The position numbers and the translations under genes are program-made. 64,000 bases of DNA from Bacillus sp. FJAT-50079 (GTDB lineage: Bacteria > Bacillota > Bacilli > Bacillales > Bacillaceae_C), in contig NZ_JAGYPD010000006.1 of NCBI RefSeq assembly GCF_018343515.1, positions 124,001 to 188,000 on the forward strand. Reading direction: 5' to 3'. Below, one piece after another: positions 35,696 through 45,442 of this stretch. Each line of letters starts with the position of its first letter. The stretch's first letter is position 1. Under the pieces are notes generated by a model. The model ran no database searches. It was not told the origin of the DNA and worked only from the letters and a program-made list of their open reading frames with translations.

Positions 35696-36748
35696 ATGAA
35701 TAAAAAAGAAAAGCTTGCAGTTCTCGGTGCAGGGAGCTGGGGAACAGCACTTGCAATTGTACTTGCCGATAATGGTCATGACGTACATCTATGGCTAAGA
35801 AGTGAAGAACAGCAAAAGGAGATTAATGAGCGTCATACGAATGAAAAATATTTGCCAGGCATTCAATTGCCTGAGCAAATTCAAGCTCATACATCGTTGG
35901 AAGAAGTATTAGAAAATGTAGAAACGGCAATCGTAGCTGTTCCGACAAAGGCAATTAGGGAATTAATGCGGAATATTGTTTTATTTCAACAGCAGCCACT
36001 TACGTTTATTCATGTGAGTAAAGGAATTGAGCCAGACACATTATTGCGAATTTCTGAGATGATTGAGCAAGAAGTTCCAGAAAATGTTTTAAAAGATGTT
36101 GTAGTTCTTTCAGGACCAAGCCATGCAGAGGAAGTGAGCCTGCATCATCCGACAACTGTAGTCGTCTCATCGAAAAATTTGAAAGCAGCTGAATATGCAC
36201 AAGATTTATTTATGAATCAACATTTCCGTGTATACACAAACCCGGATATCGTTGGAGTCGAAATTGGTGGCGCATTAAAAAACATTATTGCGCTTGCTGC
36301 TGGAATTTCTGATGGATTAGGTTTCGGTGATAATGCAAAAGCTGCTTTAATAACGAGAGGGCTTGCGGAAATTTCTCGTCTTGGTACAAAAATGGGGGCT
36401 AATCCGTTAACGTTTTCTGGTTTAGCGGGAATTGGTGATTTAATTGTTACGTGTACGAGTGTCCACTCACGAAATTGGAGGGCGGGAAATCTGCTTGGAA
36501 AAGGCCATGATCTCGATGAGGTGCTCGAAAACATGGGAATGGTCGTAGAAGGAGTAAGGACGACGAAAGCTGCTTATCAGTTAGCGGAAAAATACAATTC
36601 TAGCATGCCAATTACGGAAATGCTTCATTATGTTTTGTTTAGTGACGTTAACGCAAAAGAAGCAGTCACGCAGCTAATGGCACGCTTAAAAACAAATGAA
36701 ATGGAAGACCTCATTGATATTTTAAGCGAACAGCTTGATCAACAGTAA
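35696..36748 (+). CDS. gpsA: NAD(P)-dependent glycerol-3-phosphate dehydrogenase
   Basis: A 350-residue enzyme that reduces dihydroxyacetone phosphate to sn-glycerol 3-phosphate for phospholipid synthesis. The N-terminal dinucleotide fold is VLGAGSWGTALA (residues 9-20). Conserved catalytic-domain segments include LSGPSHAEEV, EIGGALKNIIALAAGISDGLGFGDN and GLAGIGDL. AGGTGGG precedes the ATG. The der-gpsA-spoIVA order is conserved in Bacillaceae. Confidence 0.95.
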   Translation: MNKKEKLAVLGAGSWGTALAIVLADNGHDVHLWLRSEEQQKEINERHTNEKYLPGIQLPEQIQAHTSLEEVLENVETAIVAVPTKAIRELMRNIVLFQQQPLTFIHVSKGIEPDTLLRISEMIEQEVPENVLKDVVVLSGPSHAEEVSLHHPTTVVVSSKNLKAAEYAQDLFMNQHFRVYTNPDIVGVEIGGALKNIIALAAGISDGLGFGDNAKAALITRGLAEISRLGTKMGANPLTFSGLAGIGDLIVTCTSVHSRNWRAGNLLGKGHDLDEVLENMGMVVEGVRTTKAAYQLAEKYNSSMPITEMLHYVLFSDVNAKEAVTQLMARLKTNEMEDLIDILSEQLDQQ

Positions 36749-36842
36749 GAGGATGGGCGAAACGTAATGCGTATCTGATTTTTCTGCATATAATGCGGTG
36801 TAACAATTGCTTAAACAGCCGGTTTGGGTATTTTTGTTTTGG

Positions 36843-36879
36843 GGAAGCAAAGGAATATTTCTTTGCTTCCTGCTTTTTG
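36843..36879 (+). terminator. intrinsic terminator after gpsA
   Basis: GGAAGCAAAG and CTTTGCTTCC form a 10-bp stem around GAATATTT, followed by TGCTTTTT. Confidence 0.8.
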
Positions 36880-37016
36880 TCGGTTAAGAAATGTATTCAT
36901 TTTAATACAAAAGGTTAGTATATAGGCTAAGTACGTAGTCAGACTAAGGAATGTCGGCGCAGTTTGCATGCAGATCAAACGCTTTCAATTATTTGGAAAT
37001 GAAATAGCAGAAATTT

Positions 37017-37043
37017 AGAAATCGGTCTTGTGCCGATTTCTTT
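37017..37043 (+). terminator. second terminator-like hairpin upstream of yphE
   Basis: GAAATCGG and CCGATTTC form an 8-bp stem with a short loop, followed by TTT. The T run is short. The rest of the 36880-37161 gap has a TATAAT at 37116-37121 without a good -35 and no gene. Confidence 0.5.
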
Positions 37044-37161
37044 CCCGTTAAGCTAAAATGATACAATGTCCACGAATTCGTAAGTATTTTTCTCAAATTA
37101 CTTTCTGCACCGTGTTATAATAGCTTTTGTTTAGATGACTTATTACGATGGAGGAATGAAG

Positions 37162-37362
37162 ATGTCACTGTCTATGCAAAAAATGTGGATATCGATCATC
37201 GCGATGATTCTTTTTGCGCTGGCGATGTTTGCGATTTACATAAGTCGCTTTAAAATGAAGAAAGGGATATTGAAGTTTTTCATGTCGCTTATAGCTTGGC
37301 TTTGTTTAATCATCGGTTTTCTTCTTTCACTTATTATCGTATTGCCAGGGCCAACAAGTTAA
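37162..37362 (+). CDS. yphE: DUF2768 small membrane protein YphE
   Basis: 66 residues with two membrane helices (about 4-26 and 36-60) separated by a short basic loop. Position between gpsA and yphF and the size match B. subtilis YphE. I chose ATG 37162 because GGAGG at 37150-37154 is ideally spaced. The frame extends upstream to 37135 across that ribosome site. The function is unknown; proximity to spoIVA hints at sporulation. Confidence 0.75.
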   Translation: MSLSMQKMWISIIAMILFALAMFAIYISRFKMKKGILKFFMSLIAWLCLIIGFLLSLIIVLPGPTS

Positions 37363-37408
37363 TCAATTAAATATGCGGCAATGGGTAAATAGAAAGGAAG
37401 AAAAATCG

Positions 37409-38119
37409 ATGAAAGCAATATTACTAAAATCGTCAATCGTATTCATTGTATGTATTCTATTATCAGGATGTATGTATCCGCAAGAAAGAAAGGTTGAAAA
37501 TCAAATTCCATATGAGGAACAAATTCAATCTGTTCAACAAGCGGTAAATAAATTTCAAGAGGCAAATGGTGGATTATTACCAATCAAAACTCGGGATATG
37601 GAAACACCGATATACATAAAATATCCGATTGAATTTAAAAAAATTGCCCCACAGTACATATCAGGCCCTCCAGGAAATTCATTTGAAAATGGCGGGATTT
37701 TTCAGTATGTTCTAATCGATGTGGAAACAAATCCGACAGTAAAGGTCGTTGACTTGCGAATAGCAGAAAAAATAAGAGAGATTAAATCAAGAATTAAATC
37801 TCAAGGTTATCCACCTTTTAAAGAGACGATAGCAGATAATGTGTTTATGCTCGATTATGAAAAATTAGGCTATAAAACAGATCCGTATATCGTTTCGCCT
37901 TACACGAATCATCATTTGCCGTTTATCATTACTGGTAATGGAGAAGTATATGTTGATTATATAAGTGATCTATACCTCACTTTACAGGGAAGTGAACAAA
38001 TGTTTGCGCCTGGTGATGATATTCGCTCGATTTTATCGGATAAATCTGCTGTTGTTCCAGCGTATTCAGTTCCATACACCGTTGATGAAAAGAATGAACC
38101 AGTTTACATGGCGAAATAA
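37409..38119 (+). CDS. yphF: lipoprotein YphF
   Basis: A 236-residue protein with a signal peptide ending in the lipobox LSGC (Cys21), so it is anchored on the outer face of the membrane. The mature part has no recognisable domain. AAAGGAAG precedes ATG 37409. Position directly upstream of spoIVA matches B. subtilis YphF. The role is unknown. Confidence 0.82.
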   Translation: MKAILLKSSIVFIVCILLSGCMYPQERKVENQIPYEEQIQSVQQAVNKFQEANGGLLPIKTRDMETPIYIKYPIEFKKIAPQYISGPPGNSFENGGIFQYVLIDVETNPTVKVVDLRIAEKIREIKSRIKSQGYPPFKETIADNVFMLDYEKLGYKTDPYIVSPYTNHHLPFIITGNGEVYVDYISDLYLTLQGSEQMFAPGDDIRSILSDKSAVVPAYSVPYTVDEKNEPVYMAK

Positions 38120-38122
38120 GCA

Positions 38123-38168
38123 TAATCCTTCTTCAGCACAATATAATGTGGAAGAAGGATTTTTTATT
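38123..38168 (+). terminator. intrinsic terminator after yphF
   Basis: AATCCTTCTTC and GAAGAAGGATT form an 11-bp stem with a long loop, followed by TTTTTATTT. Confidence 0.8.
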
Positions 38169-38257
38169 TACTTTCAAACTACGAATATCAAAATCGGACA
38201 ACGTCAAAAATGATGGATGATGTTTGTCCTTTGAACCCAATGATAGGAGGGAACCTC

Positions 38258-39736
38258 TTGGAAAAGGTGGATATTTTTAAAGATATTGCTGAAAGAACGG
38301 GTGGAGATATTTATTTAGGAGTAGTAGGTGCAGTTAGAACAGGTAAATCCACATTCATAAAAAAATTTATGGAATTGGTTGTTTTGCCGAATATTAAAAA
38401 TGAGTCTGATAGAGTTCGAGCACAAGATGAGCTTCCACAAAGTGCTGCTGGTAAAACAATCATGACTACTGAACCGAAATTTGTACCAAATCAAGCTGTT
38501 TCTGTGCATGTCGACGAAGGGCTAGAAGTGAATGTGCGACTTGTTGATTGTGTTGGCTATACTGTGCCGGGAGCGAAGGGGTATGAAGATGAAAACGGTC
38601 CACGAATGATTAATACACCATGGTATGAGGAGCCGATCTCTTTTCACGAAGCGGCCGAAATTGGCACAAGAAAAGTCATTCAAGAACATTCCGTCCTTGG
38701 AGTCGTCGTTACAACAGATGGCACAATCGGTGATATTCCCCGCCATGATTATATAGAAGCGGAAGAACGTGTCATTGAAGAATTAAAAGAGGTTGGAAAA
38801 CCTTTTATTATGGTCGTCAACTCCTCTCGACCACATAGCCCAGAAACGGAAGTATTAAGAGGACAACTTGAAGAAAAATATGATATACCAGTCATCGCCA
38901 TGTCAGTAGAAAATATGCGCGAAGCAGACGTGTTAAACGTTCTCCGTGAAGCTCTTTATGAATTCCCGGTATTAGAAGTGAATGTGAACTTACCGAGCTG
39001 GGTAATGGTCTTAAACAATAACCATTGGCTGCGCTCAAGCTATCAAAATGCAGTAAAAGAAACGGTGAAGGACATTAAGAGGCTGCGCGATGTCGATCGG
39101 GTTGTGCAACAATTTTATGAATATGAATTTATTGAAAATGCAGGTCTTGCAGGTGTAGATATGGGGCAAGGGGTTGCAGAAATTGATTTGATTGCTCCAG
39201 ATCATTTATATGATGACGTATTAAAAGAAATTGTTGGTGTAGAAGTTAGAGGGAAGGATCATCTCCTTGAATTAATGCAAGATTTTGCGAATGCAAAACG
39301 TGAATACGATCAAATTTCGGATGCGCTTGCGATGGTACGTCAAACGGGGTATGGTATCGCTGCTCCATCATTGGCGGATATGAGTCTTGATGAGCCGGAA
39401 ATTATCCGTCAAGGTTCACGCTTTGGCGTCCGTTTAAAAGCTGTTGCCCCATCGATTCATATGCTTAAAGTAGATGTTGAATCTGAATTTGCTCCGATTA
39501 TTGGTACAGAAAAACAAAGTGAAGAGCTCGTTAGATATTTAATGCAAGATTTCGAAGACGATCCACTATCGATTTGGAATTCCGATATTTTTGGTAGAAG
39601 CTTAAGCTCATTAGTAAGGGAAGGAATTCAGGGTAAAATTGCCATGATGCCAGAAAATGCAAGATATAAATTGAAAGAAACGCTTGAAAGAATCATTAAC
39701 GAAGGATCTGGCGGTTTAATTGCGATTATTTTATGA
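38258..39736 (+). CDS. spoIVA: stage IV sporulation protein A (spore coat basement ATPase)
   Basis: 492 residues from the TTG at 38258, the same length as B. subtilis SpoIVA. The protein then starts MEKVDIFKDIAERTGGD. Walker A GAVRTGKS lies near residues 24-31; the C-terminal polymerisation region ends GSGGLIAIIL. SpoIVA hydrolyses ATP to polymerise into the coat platform around the forespore, recruited by SpoVM. GGAGG lies eight bases before the TTG; an in-frame ATG 48 bp upstream would bury it. Conservation is very high throughout. I did not find a convincing SigE promoter next to it. Confidence 0.97.
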   Translation: MEKVDIFKDIAERTGGDIYLGVVGAVRTGKSTFIKKFMELVVLPNIKNESDRVRAQDELPQSAAGKTIMTTEPKFVPNQAVSVHVDEGLEVNVRLVDCVGYTVPGAKGYEDENGPRMINTPWYEEPISFHEAAEIGTRKVIQEHSVLGVVVTTDGTIGDIPRHDYIEAEERVIEELKEVGKPFIMVVNSSRPHSPETEVLRGQLEEKYDIPVIAMSVENMREADVLNVLREALYEFPVLEVNVNLPSWVMVLNNNHWLRSSYQNAVKETVKDIKRLRDVDRVVQQFYEYEFIENAGLAGVDMGQGVAEIDLIAPDHLYDDVLKEIVGVEVRGKDHLLELMQDFANAKREYDQISDALAMVRQTGYGIAAPSLADMSLDEPEIIRQGSRFGVRLKAVAPSIHMLKVDVESEFAPIIGTEKQSEELVRYLMQDFEDDPLSIWNSDIFGRSLSSLVREGIQGKIAMMPENARYKLKETLERIINEGSGGLIAIIL

Positions 39737-39772
39737 CAATTAACACCTTGAAAATTTCAATAAAATGTCAAG

Positions 39773-39806
39773 AAAAAGTGCTGAATGGAGGAATTCAGCA
39801 CTTTTT
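39773..39806 (+). terminator. intrinsic terminator after spoIVA
   Basis: AAAAAGTGCTGAATT-type stem: AAAAAGTGCTGAAT pairs with ATTCAGCACTTTTT around a short loop, ending in a T run. Confidence 0.9.
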
Positions 39807-39941
39807 CCATTTAATATGACTTTTATTCTTGCTTACATGTTTTGATTATGTTAATCTTTTAAACAGAATTGCTGTTAAATCGTTGATATATATGCAGTTC
39901 AGACGATTTCTTGCATAGGAAATGTTTAGAAATCCATTTAA

Positions 39942-39969
39942 TTGTTCACTAATGTAATAGTAGTACAAT
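39942..39969 (+). promoter_or_regulatory. candidate SigA promoter of hbs
   Basis: TTGTTC at 39942-39947 and TACAAT at 39964-39969, spaced 16 bp, about 33 bp before the hbs start. Confidence 0.5.
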
Positions 39970-40001
39970 GAATACTCTCTTTTTGGGAGGAGGTGAATGG
40001 A

Positions 40002-40274
40002 ATGAATAAAACTGAACTTATTAATTCTGTTGCCGAAGCAACTGAACTATCTAAAAAAGATGCTACTAAAGCGGTTGATGCTGTTTTCCAATCAATTCAG
40101 GACGCATTATCAAGCGGTGATAAAGTATCACTAATCGGTTTTGGTAACTTCGAGGTTCGTGAGCGTGCTGCTCGTAAAGGTCGTAACCCACAAACAGGTG
40201 AAGAGATTGATATCGCAGCAAGCAAAGTACCTGCATTCAAACCAGGTAAAGCTCTTAAAGATGCTGTAAAATAA
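40002..40274 (+). CDS. hbs: HU-family DNA-binding protein HBsu
   Basis: 90 residues, the main nucleoid protein; it binds and bends DNA as a dimer. The family signature is visible ([18 protein letters not shown] near residues 46-63, then TGEEIDI and the C-terminal [12 protein letters not shown]). ATG 40002 follows GGAGGAGGTG by six bases. A GTG nine bases earlier lies inside that site. The spoIVA-hbs-folE-mtrB order matches B. subtilis. Confidence 0.96.
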   Translation: MNKTELINSVAEATELSKKDATKAVDAVFQSIQDALSSGDKVSLIGFGNFEVRERAARKGRNPQTGEEIDIAASKVPAFKPGKALKDAVK

Positions 40275-40297
40275 TACATACATCTTTAAGATGACGT

Positions 40298-40331
40298 AAA
40301 AAGGAACTGCCAATCGGTAGTTCCTTTTTAT
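40298..40331 (+). terminator. intrinsic terminator after hbs
   Basis: AAAAAGGAACT and AGTTCCTTTTT with further GCC/GGT pairing inside and a T run. Confidence 0.85.
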
Positions 40332-40391
40332 TTATATTCAAACCTATGCTAATATTGGAGTATTGGAATTGTTATTTTAGGAGGATTACAT

Positions 40392-40958
40392 ATGGCAAAG
40401 TTTAATCGCCCGCAGATTGAAGAAGCAGTACGAATGCTGATCGAGGGTTTTGGAGAAGATCCAAATAGAGAGGGATTAGTAGATACCCCGAAGCGTGTGG
40501 CAAAGATGTATGAAGAAGTATTCGCAGGACTAGGAAAAAATCCAGAAGAATACTTTGAAACAATATTTGGTGAAGAGCATGAAGAATTGGTGCTCGTCAA
40601 AGATATTCCGTTTTATTCAATGTGTGAGCACCATCTTGTTCCGTTCTTCGGTGTTGCCCATGTTGCTTATATTCCTCGAAACGGTAAAGTTACTGGATTA
40701 AGTAAGCTCGCACGGGCGGTTGAAACGGTTGCAGCACGACCACAGCTTCAAGAACGAATTACGAGCACGGTAGCGAACGTCATGATGGAGAAGCTTGAAC
40801 CATATGGTGTCATGGTCGTTTTAGAAGCAGAGCATATGTGTATGACGATGAGGGGCATTAAAAAGCCAGGAGCGAAGACCGTAACATCCGCAGTACGAGG
40901 AATTTTTACAACGGACAGTCAAGCACGCGCTGAAGTTTTGTCATTAATAAAAGAATAG
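40392..40958 (+). CDS. folE: GTP cyclohydrolase I (FolE/MtrA)
   Basis: 188 residues; makes dihydroneopterin triphosphate from GTP, the first step to folate. Zinc ligands are seen in [12 protein letters not shown] (Cys and His near residue 76-79) and the C-terminal Cys in [18 protein letters not shown] precedes the ATG. It is followed 18 bp later by mtrB, the classical mtrAB operon. Confidence 0.96.
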   Translation: MAKFNRPQIEEAVRMLIEGFGEDPNREGLVDTPKRVAKMYEEVFAGLGKNPEEYFETIFGEEHEELVLVKDIPFYSMCEHHLVPFFGVAHVAYIPRNGKVTGLSKLARAVETVAARPQLQERITSTVANVMMEKLEPYGVMVVLEAEHMCMTMRGIKKPGAKTVTSAVRGIFTTDSQARAEVLSLIKE

Positions 40959-40976
40959 AGGACGGAGTGAGTAAAG

Positions 40977-41210
40977 ATGAACCAAGCTGGAAACGGGCAT
41001 TCCGAATTTATTATTATTAAAGCTTTGGAAGACGGGGTTAATGTCATTGGCTTAACGAGAGGATCGGATACGAAATTTCATCACTCTGAAAAATTAGACA
41101 AAGGTGAAGTGATGATTGCTCAATTCACCGAGCATACGTCCGCAATGAAGGTTCGAGGAAATGCAATCATTACAACTTCGTTTGGGGAAGTTGAAAGCGA
41201 AGGAAAATGA
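40977..41210 (+). CDS. mtrB: trp RNA-binding attenuation protein (TRAP)
   Basis: A 77-residue protein that forms an 11-mer ring. With bound tryptophan it wraps (G/U)AG-repeat RNA to attenuate trp genes. Family sequence is clear: [51 protein letters not shown] precedes the ATG. The trp operon that TRAP controls in B. subtilis, a few genes downstream in that species, is missing from this location, so its targets must lie elsewhere, if present. Confidence 0.96.
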   Translation: MNQAGNGHSEFIIIKALEDGVNVIGLTRGSDTKFHHSEKLDKGEVMIAQFTEHTSAMKVRGNAIITTSFGEVESEGK

Positions 41211-41258
41211 AGTTACAATGCTTAAGAGCTAATTACAACGCAAGTGAGCATTGTATGT

Positions 41259-41264
41259 TATAAT
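41259..41264 (+). promoter_or_regulatory. TATAAT -10 element upstream of hepS
   Basis: A perfect TATAAT preceded by TG in GTTATAATG, about 25 bp before hepS. No good -35 at 16-18 bp; the weak TTACAA at 41233 is 20 bp away. Confidence 0.35.
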
Positions 41265-41288
41265 GATCAGTAAAATTAGGGAATAGAA

Positions 41289-42110
41289 ATGAGGACTCCG
41301 GCGATGACTGTACTCGATCATGAGCAGCAAATTCAATTAATTAAAGAAATGATAGCTGAGAAAAGCTATAACAGTTATTTTCGGAAAATTATTGGCTCCC
41401 CACAAGTAGATGAGGACCGCATCTTGATGATGTCGATCGCTCTTCAAGACGTAAACATACCGGATTCAGAACGGTTAACATGTATTACTTCTGCTATGCT
41501 TGTGCAACTTGCTTTGGATACACATGAAAAGATCGCAACTCGCCAGCTTTTATTGAAGGAGCGCCAGATTACTGTACTCGCCGGCGATTATTATAGCGGC
41601 CTGTATTACCGCTTATTAGCAGAACACAATCATACGGAACTCATCAAAGCGTTAGCCGTAGCGATTAAAACTATTAATGAACATAAGATCCTTATTCGTG
41701 AGAAAAATAAACATTCCTTAGAGCAAATCATTAGCAGCTTTAAAGAAGTAGAAATTTCAGTTGTTGAACAACTTTTTCTTCATTTTCACTCCACGAAATA
41801 TATAGGACTGTTTAATGAGTTTCTCTTTGTGAAAAAGCTGCACGCAGAAATGGAGCAGTTTCACAATGGAAAAACTTCGAGCTTTTTTCAAATGTTGATC
41901 CAACATCTTTTTCCCGAAAATGCAACAGCACTGACAAAAGAGGATACAAAAAAAGTAAATGATATAAGCCTTCAAATTTTAAGTGAATCAATAAATAATA
42001 TGAATGAATATCTCGCGAGCTTTTCTGAATTGCCTCCTATTTTTCAAACGCGTATCGATGAGGTCATTAGGGGGATCAAAATAACGAGCTTATGCGTAGA
42101 GAAAGGTTGA
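41289..42110 (+). CDS. hepS: heptaprenyl diphosphate synthase component I
   Basis: 273 residues from ATG 41289; an ATG at 41304 with GAGGA upstream is an equally good start. It matches the small subunit of the heteromeric heptaprenyl diphosphate synthase, with QLALDTHEK and ITVLAGDYYSGLYYRLLAEHN as recognisable segments. It has no DDxxD motif itself and works with HepT to make the C35 side chain of menaquinone-7. It lies 3 bp before menG. Confidence 0.91.
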   Translation: MRTPAMTVLDHEQQIQLIKEMIAEKSYNSYFRKIIGSPQVDEDRILMMSIALQDVNIPDSERLTCITSAMLVQLALDTHEKIATRQLLLKERQITVLAGDYYSGLYYRLLAEHNHTELIKALAVAIKTINEHKILIREKNKHSLEQIISSFKEVEISVVEQLFLHFHSTKYIGLFNEFLFVKKLHAEMEQFHNGKTSSFFQMLIQHLFPENATALTKEDTKKVNDISLQILSESINNMNEYLASFSELPPIFQTRIDEVIRGIKITSLCVEKG

Positions 42111-42113
42111 CTT

Positions 42114-42818
42114 ATGCAATCAAAAGAAGAACGTGTACATAATGTGTTTGAAAAAATTTACGATCAATACGATAAAATGAATTCGATCATTAGTTTTAAC
42201 CAACATATCAAATGGCGAAATACGACAATGAAAAAAATGAACGTTCAAAAAGGCGATCACGCGCTTGATCTTTGTTGCGGAACCGGGGATTGGACGATTG
42301 CATTAGCAAACAGTACCGGTACAGAAGGAAAAGTGATCGGTCTTGATTTTAGTGAAAATATGCTAAAGATTGCTAAACAAAAAGTAGAGCAACAACAATT
42401 GGAACAGGTTGAACTCGTTCATGGCAACGCAATGAGTCTTCCATTTGATGATCATACGTTCGATTATGTAACAATCGGGTTTGGACTTCGTAATGTGCCT
42501 GATTATAAGCAAGTGTTAAAGGAAATGCACCGTGTATTAAAACCAGGTGGAATGGCTGTTTGTTTAGAAACATCGCAGCCAACATTACCGGTTTATCGCC
42601 AGCTTTATTACACTTATTTTCGCTATGTTATGCCTTTGTTTGGCAAGGTCTTTGCTAAAAGCTATAAAGAATATTCTTGGTTACAAGAATCAGCACGCGA
42701 TTTTCCGGGGATGGAAGAGCTAGCTCAGGATTTCTGGAAAGCAGGGTTTATCGATGTAATCTATAAGCCTTTTAGCGGCGGTGCGGCAGCAACTCATATT
42801 GGTGTGAAACAGAAATAA
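42114..42818 (+). CDS. menG: demethylmenaquinone methyltransferase
   Basis: 234 residues, UbiE/MenG family, doing the last methylation in menaquinone synthesis. The SAM-binding motif [15 protein letters not shown] is near residues 50-64. [10 protein letters not shown] and the post-motif [25 protein letters not shown] are family signatures. It sits between hepS and hepT, whose product supplies its polyprenyl precursor, an arrangement conserved in Bacillus. Confidence 0.95.
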   Translation: MQSKEERVHNVFEKIYDQYDKMNSIISFNQHIKWRNTTMKKMNVQKGDHALDLCCGTGDWTIALANSTGTEGKVIGLDFSENMLKIAKQKVEQQQLEQVELVHGNAMSLPFDDHTFDYVTIGFGLRNVPDYKQVLKEMHRVLKPGGMAVCLETSQPTLPVYRQLYYTYFRYVMPLFGKVFAKSYKEYSWLQESARDFPGMEELAQDFWKAGFIDVIYKPFSGGAAATHIGVKQK

Positions 42819-42836
42819 CGTCCGGGTGGATATGAA

Positions 42837-43799
42837 ATGAAACGATCATTGCTTAATTCAAATTTTAAAACAGATTTTACTCTTATTGAACGCGAGCTTG
42901 AGCTTGCTATTTATTCAGAGACGGAGCTGCTTCAAACGACCGCCAGCCAATTATTAAAAGCAGGCGGCAAAAGAATTCGTCCTGTCTTCGTGCTGCTTGC
43001 TGCTAAGTTTGGTACATACGACATTCATGAAATCAAAAATGTTGCCGTTGCGCTTGAGCTCATCCATATGGCTTCACTCGTCCACGATGATGTGATCGAT
43101 GAGGCACGCTTAAGAAGAGGAGTACCAACGATTAATCATCAGTGGAACGACGAAATTGCGATGTATACAGGCGATTATATTTTAGCAAGTTCACTAGAAT
43201 ATATGACAAAGCTGAAAAACCCGATCGCTCACAAAATCCTTGCTGATGCGATTATCGAAGTATGTATCGGAGAAGTTGAGCAAATTAAAGATAAGTATCG
43301 ATTTGATCAAACGGTTAGGGATTATTTTAGAAGAATTAAAAGGAAAACGGCACTGTTAATTGCTGTTAGCTGTAAATTAGGAGCGGTTGCGGCGGATACG
43401 GATGAATATACGTATAAAAAGTTATATAAGTTCGGCTATTATATTGGCATGTCTTTTCAAATTACTGACGATATTCTCGATTTTACTGGAACGGAGAAAC
43501 AATTAGGTAAGCCTGCTGGAGAGGATTTACGTCAAGGGAATATTACATTACCAGCCTTGTTTGCGATGAGGGATGCGAACTTAAAGTCCGTTATTTCGAC
43601 AGTGCATGAAAATATAGAAAAGGCAGAGATGAATCGAATTATTAAGCTTATTAAAGATTCGGGAGCAATAGAACAATCGTTAGCTATAAGTAATCGATAT
43701 TTAGAGAAAGCAAAACAAATATTAGACGAATTACCTGCCAATCGAGCCAAAAGGACATTGAATGAAATTGCTAATTTTATCGGCAAACGATCCTATTGA
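42837..43799 (+). CDS. hepT: heptaprenyl diphosphate synthase component II
   Basis: A 320-residue trans-prenyltransferase. The aspartate-rich motifs are LVHDDVIDEA (about 82) and FQITDDILDF (about 210), with GGKRIRP near 45. It condenses isopentenyl diphosphate to C35 heptaprenyl diphosphate with HepS. The qcrABC and cydAB quinol-using complexes in the same window consume the menaquinone product. Confidence 0.95.
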   Translation: MKRSLLNSNFKTDFTLIERELELAIYSETELLQTTASQLLKAGGKRIRPVFVLLAAKFGTYDIHEIKNVAVALELIHMASLVHDDVIDEARLRRGVPTINHQWNDEIAMYTGDYILASSLEYMTKLKNPIAHKILADAIIEVCIGEVEQIKDKYRFDQTVRDYFRRIKRKTALLIAVSCKLGAVAADTDEYTYKKLYKFGYYIGMSFQITDDILDFTGTEKQLGKPAGEDLRQGNITLPALFAMRDANLKSVISTVHENIEKAEMNRIIKLIKDSGAIEQSLAISNRYLEKAKQILDELPANRAKRTLNEIANFIGKRSY

Positions 43800-43904
43800 T
43801 CTGCCCATTTAGTGATGTAATCAGATGTTGGCAACAGGAGAAGCTACACAACACGCTGAAGCGAGAGAAAGTCGCTGGAGCTTCTTATATTTGAAAAAGC
43901 TTAA

Positions 43905-43933
43905 TTGCCATACAATTAAAACAATGGTATTAT
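43905..43933 (+). promoter_or_regulatory. candidate SigA promoter of ndk
   Basis: TTGCCA at 43905-43910, 17 bp, then TATTAT at 43928-43933 preceded by TGG (extended -10), about 50 bp before ndk. Confidence 0.6.
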
Positions 43934-43984
43934 TTGCTTGGAATGCATCGGTGCAGACCTACATAATATCAGAGGTGATCTTAG

Positions 43985-44431
43985 ATGGAAAAGACATTTT
44001 TAATGGTAAAACCAGATGGGGTACAAAGAGGGTTAGTCGGAGAGATCGTTTCACGCTTTGAAAAAAAGGGGTATCAGCTTGTCGGTGCAAAACTTATACA
44101 AATGTCAAAGGATTTAGCAGAGAAACATTATGCTGAACATAAGGAGCGTCCTTTTTTTGGTGAGTTAGTCGATTTCATCACATCAGGCCCGGTGTTTGCA
44201 ATGGTATGGCAAGGCGAAAATGTAGTAGCTGTTGCACGGAATATGATGGGGGTAACCAATCCGAAAGATGCGAGTCCAGGAACGATTCGGGGTGACTTTG
44301 GGTTAATCGTCGGGAAAAACGTGATTCATGGTTCTGACTCCCGAGAAAGTGCAGATCGAGAAATTGGATTGTTTTTTAAGGATGAAGAATTGGTCGAGTA
44401 TTCAAAGCTCATCAATACATGGCTGTATTAA
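43985..44431 (+). CDS. ndk: nucleoside diphosphate kinase
   Basis: 148 residues; transfers phosphate between nucleoside tri- and diphosphates. The N-terminal [35 protein letters not shown] and the catalytic-histidine motif NVIHGSDS (near residue 115) are all intact. AGAGGTGATC precedes the ATG. It lies between hepT and cheR, as in B. subtilis. Confidence 0.97.
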   Translation: MEKTFLMVKPDGVQRGLVGEIVSRFEKKGYQLVGAKLIQMSKDLAEKHYAEHKERPFFGELVDFITSGPVFAMVWQGENVVAVARNMMGVTNPKDASPGTIRGDFGLIVGKNVIHGSDSRESADREIGLFFKDEELVEYSKLINTWLY

Positions 44432-44438
44432 GCTTTTC

Positions 44439-44467
44439 CCGCTTGCAATTTTGCAAGCGGTTTTTTT
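44439..44467 (+). terminator. intrinsic terminator after ndk
   Basis: CCGCTTGCAA and TTGCAAGCGG, a 10-bp stem with a minimal loop, followed by seven T. Confidence 0.92.
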
Positions 44468-44651
44468 AAAAGGAATTTCTTACAGTTTTTATTTTAAAGC
44501 TCTTATTTCAATTTATATAGATTCACATTAATTAGCAAACAGTCAGTGGCTGTCTACACTGGCATACTTATTATTCTATATTAAATCCTAATAAAAGTAG
44601 CTGGTTTCATGTATAATTGATGAAGGAAAAGTGTGATAGGAGATTTGGGGA

Positions 44652-45428
44652 ATGGATGTAGATTATGAAAAATTTATTAGCCAAGTAAAGCAGAAAACGA
44701 GCATCGATTTATCTTTATATAAAGAAAATCAAATGAAAAGAAGATTGAAGTCTCTCTATGAAAAAAAAGGCTACACTTCATTTGCTGAATTTTTTGCTAG
44801 CATGACAAAAGATGAACAATTATTTAATGAATTTCTTGATCGGATGACGATCAATGTGACAGAGTTTTACCGCAATAAAGCCCGATGGGACGTATTGGAG
44901 AAGAAAATTTTGCCACGTTTATATGAAAACAATAAACAGTTAAAAGTATGGAGTGCTGCTTCCTCAACAGGTGAAGAGCCCTATACATTGGCGATGATCT
45001 TAACAAAGTTCTGCCCAGTCCAACAAATTTCAATATTGGCAACGGATATTGATGAGCAAGCACTTGCCACGGCTAAAACGGGTATTTATTCGGAGCGATC
45101 ACTTACTGAAGTGCCACAAGATATGAAAAAGCAGTATTTTCAAAAAAAAGGAAATGTATATGCTTTTACCAACGAGTTGAAACGAACCGTTACATACAAG
45201 AAAATGAATTTACTATCTGATCCTTTTGATTCTTCTTTTGATTTAATTGTTTGTAGAAACGTACTAATCTATTTTACGGAGGAAGCGAAAGATCGCCTTT
45301 ATAAGAAGTTCTCTGCCGCTTTAAAAATAGGTGGTGTTTTATTTGTCGGCAGTACAGAGCAAATCTTTAATCCAAGTCAATACGGCTTTGAAGTAGAAGA
45401 TACATTCTTTTATAAAAAAGTAAAATGA
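44652..45428 (+). CDS. cheR: chemotaxis methyltransferase CheR
   Basis: 258 residues; methylates glutamates of chemoreceptors using SAM. It has an N-terminal helical domain (about 1-75) and a SAM domain with [15 protein letters not shown] (about 101-115), [12 protein letters not shown] and FVGSTE near the end. TAGGAG is upstream of the ATG, and a TATAAT lies at 44612-44617. Its presence, with ypfA, suggests a motile organism. In B. subtilis aroF follows; here aroB follows after 14 bp. Confidence 0.95.
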   Translation: MDVDYEKFISQVKQKTSIDLSLYKENQMKRRLKSLYEKKGYTSFAEFFASMTKDEQLFNEFLDRMTINVTEFYRNKARWDVLEKKILPRLYENNKQLKVWSAASSTGEEPYTLAMILTKFCPVQQISILATDIDEQALATAKTGIYSERSLTEVPQDMKKQYFQKKGNVYAFTNELKRTVTYKKMNLLSDPFDSSFDLIVCRNVLIYFTEEAKDRLYKKFSAALKIGGVLFVGSTEQIFNPSQYGFEVEDTFFYKKVK

Positions 45429-45442
45429 GAGAGGGATAAACG

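Noticed and set aside
38210-38257. Longer spoIVA start at ATG 38210
   Set aside because: It would place the GGAGG ribosome site inside the gene. The TTG at 38258 gives exactly the 492-residue B. subtilis length and N-terminus.
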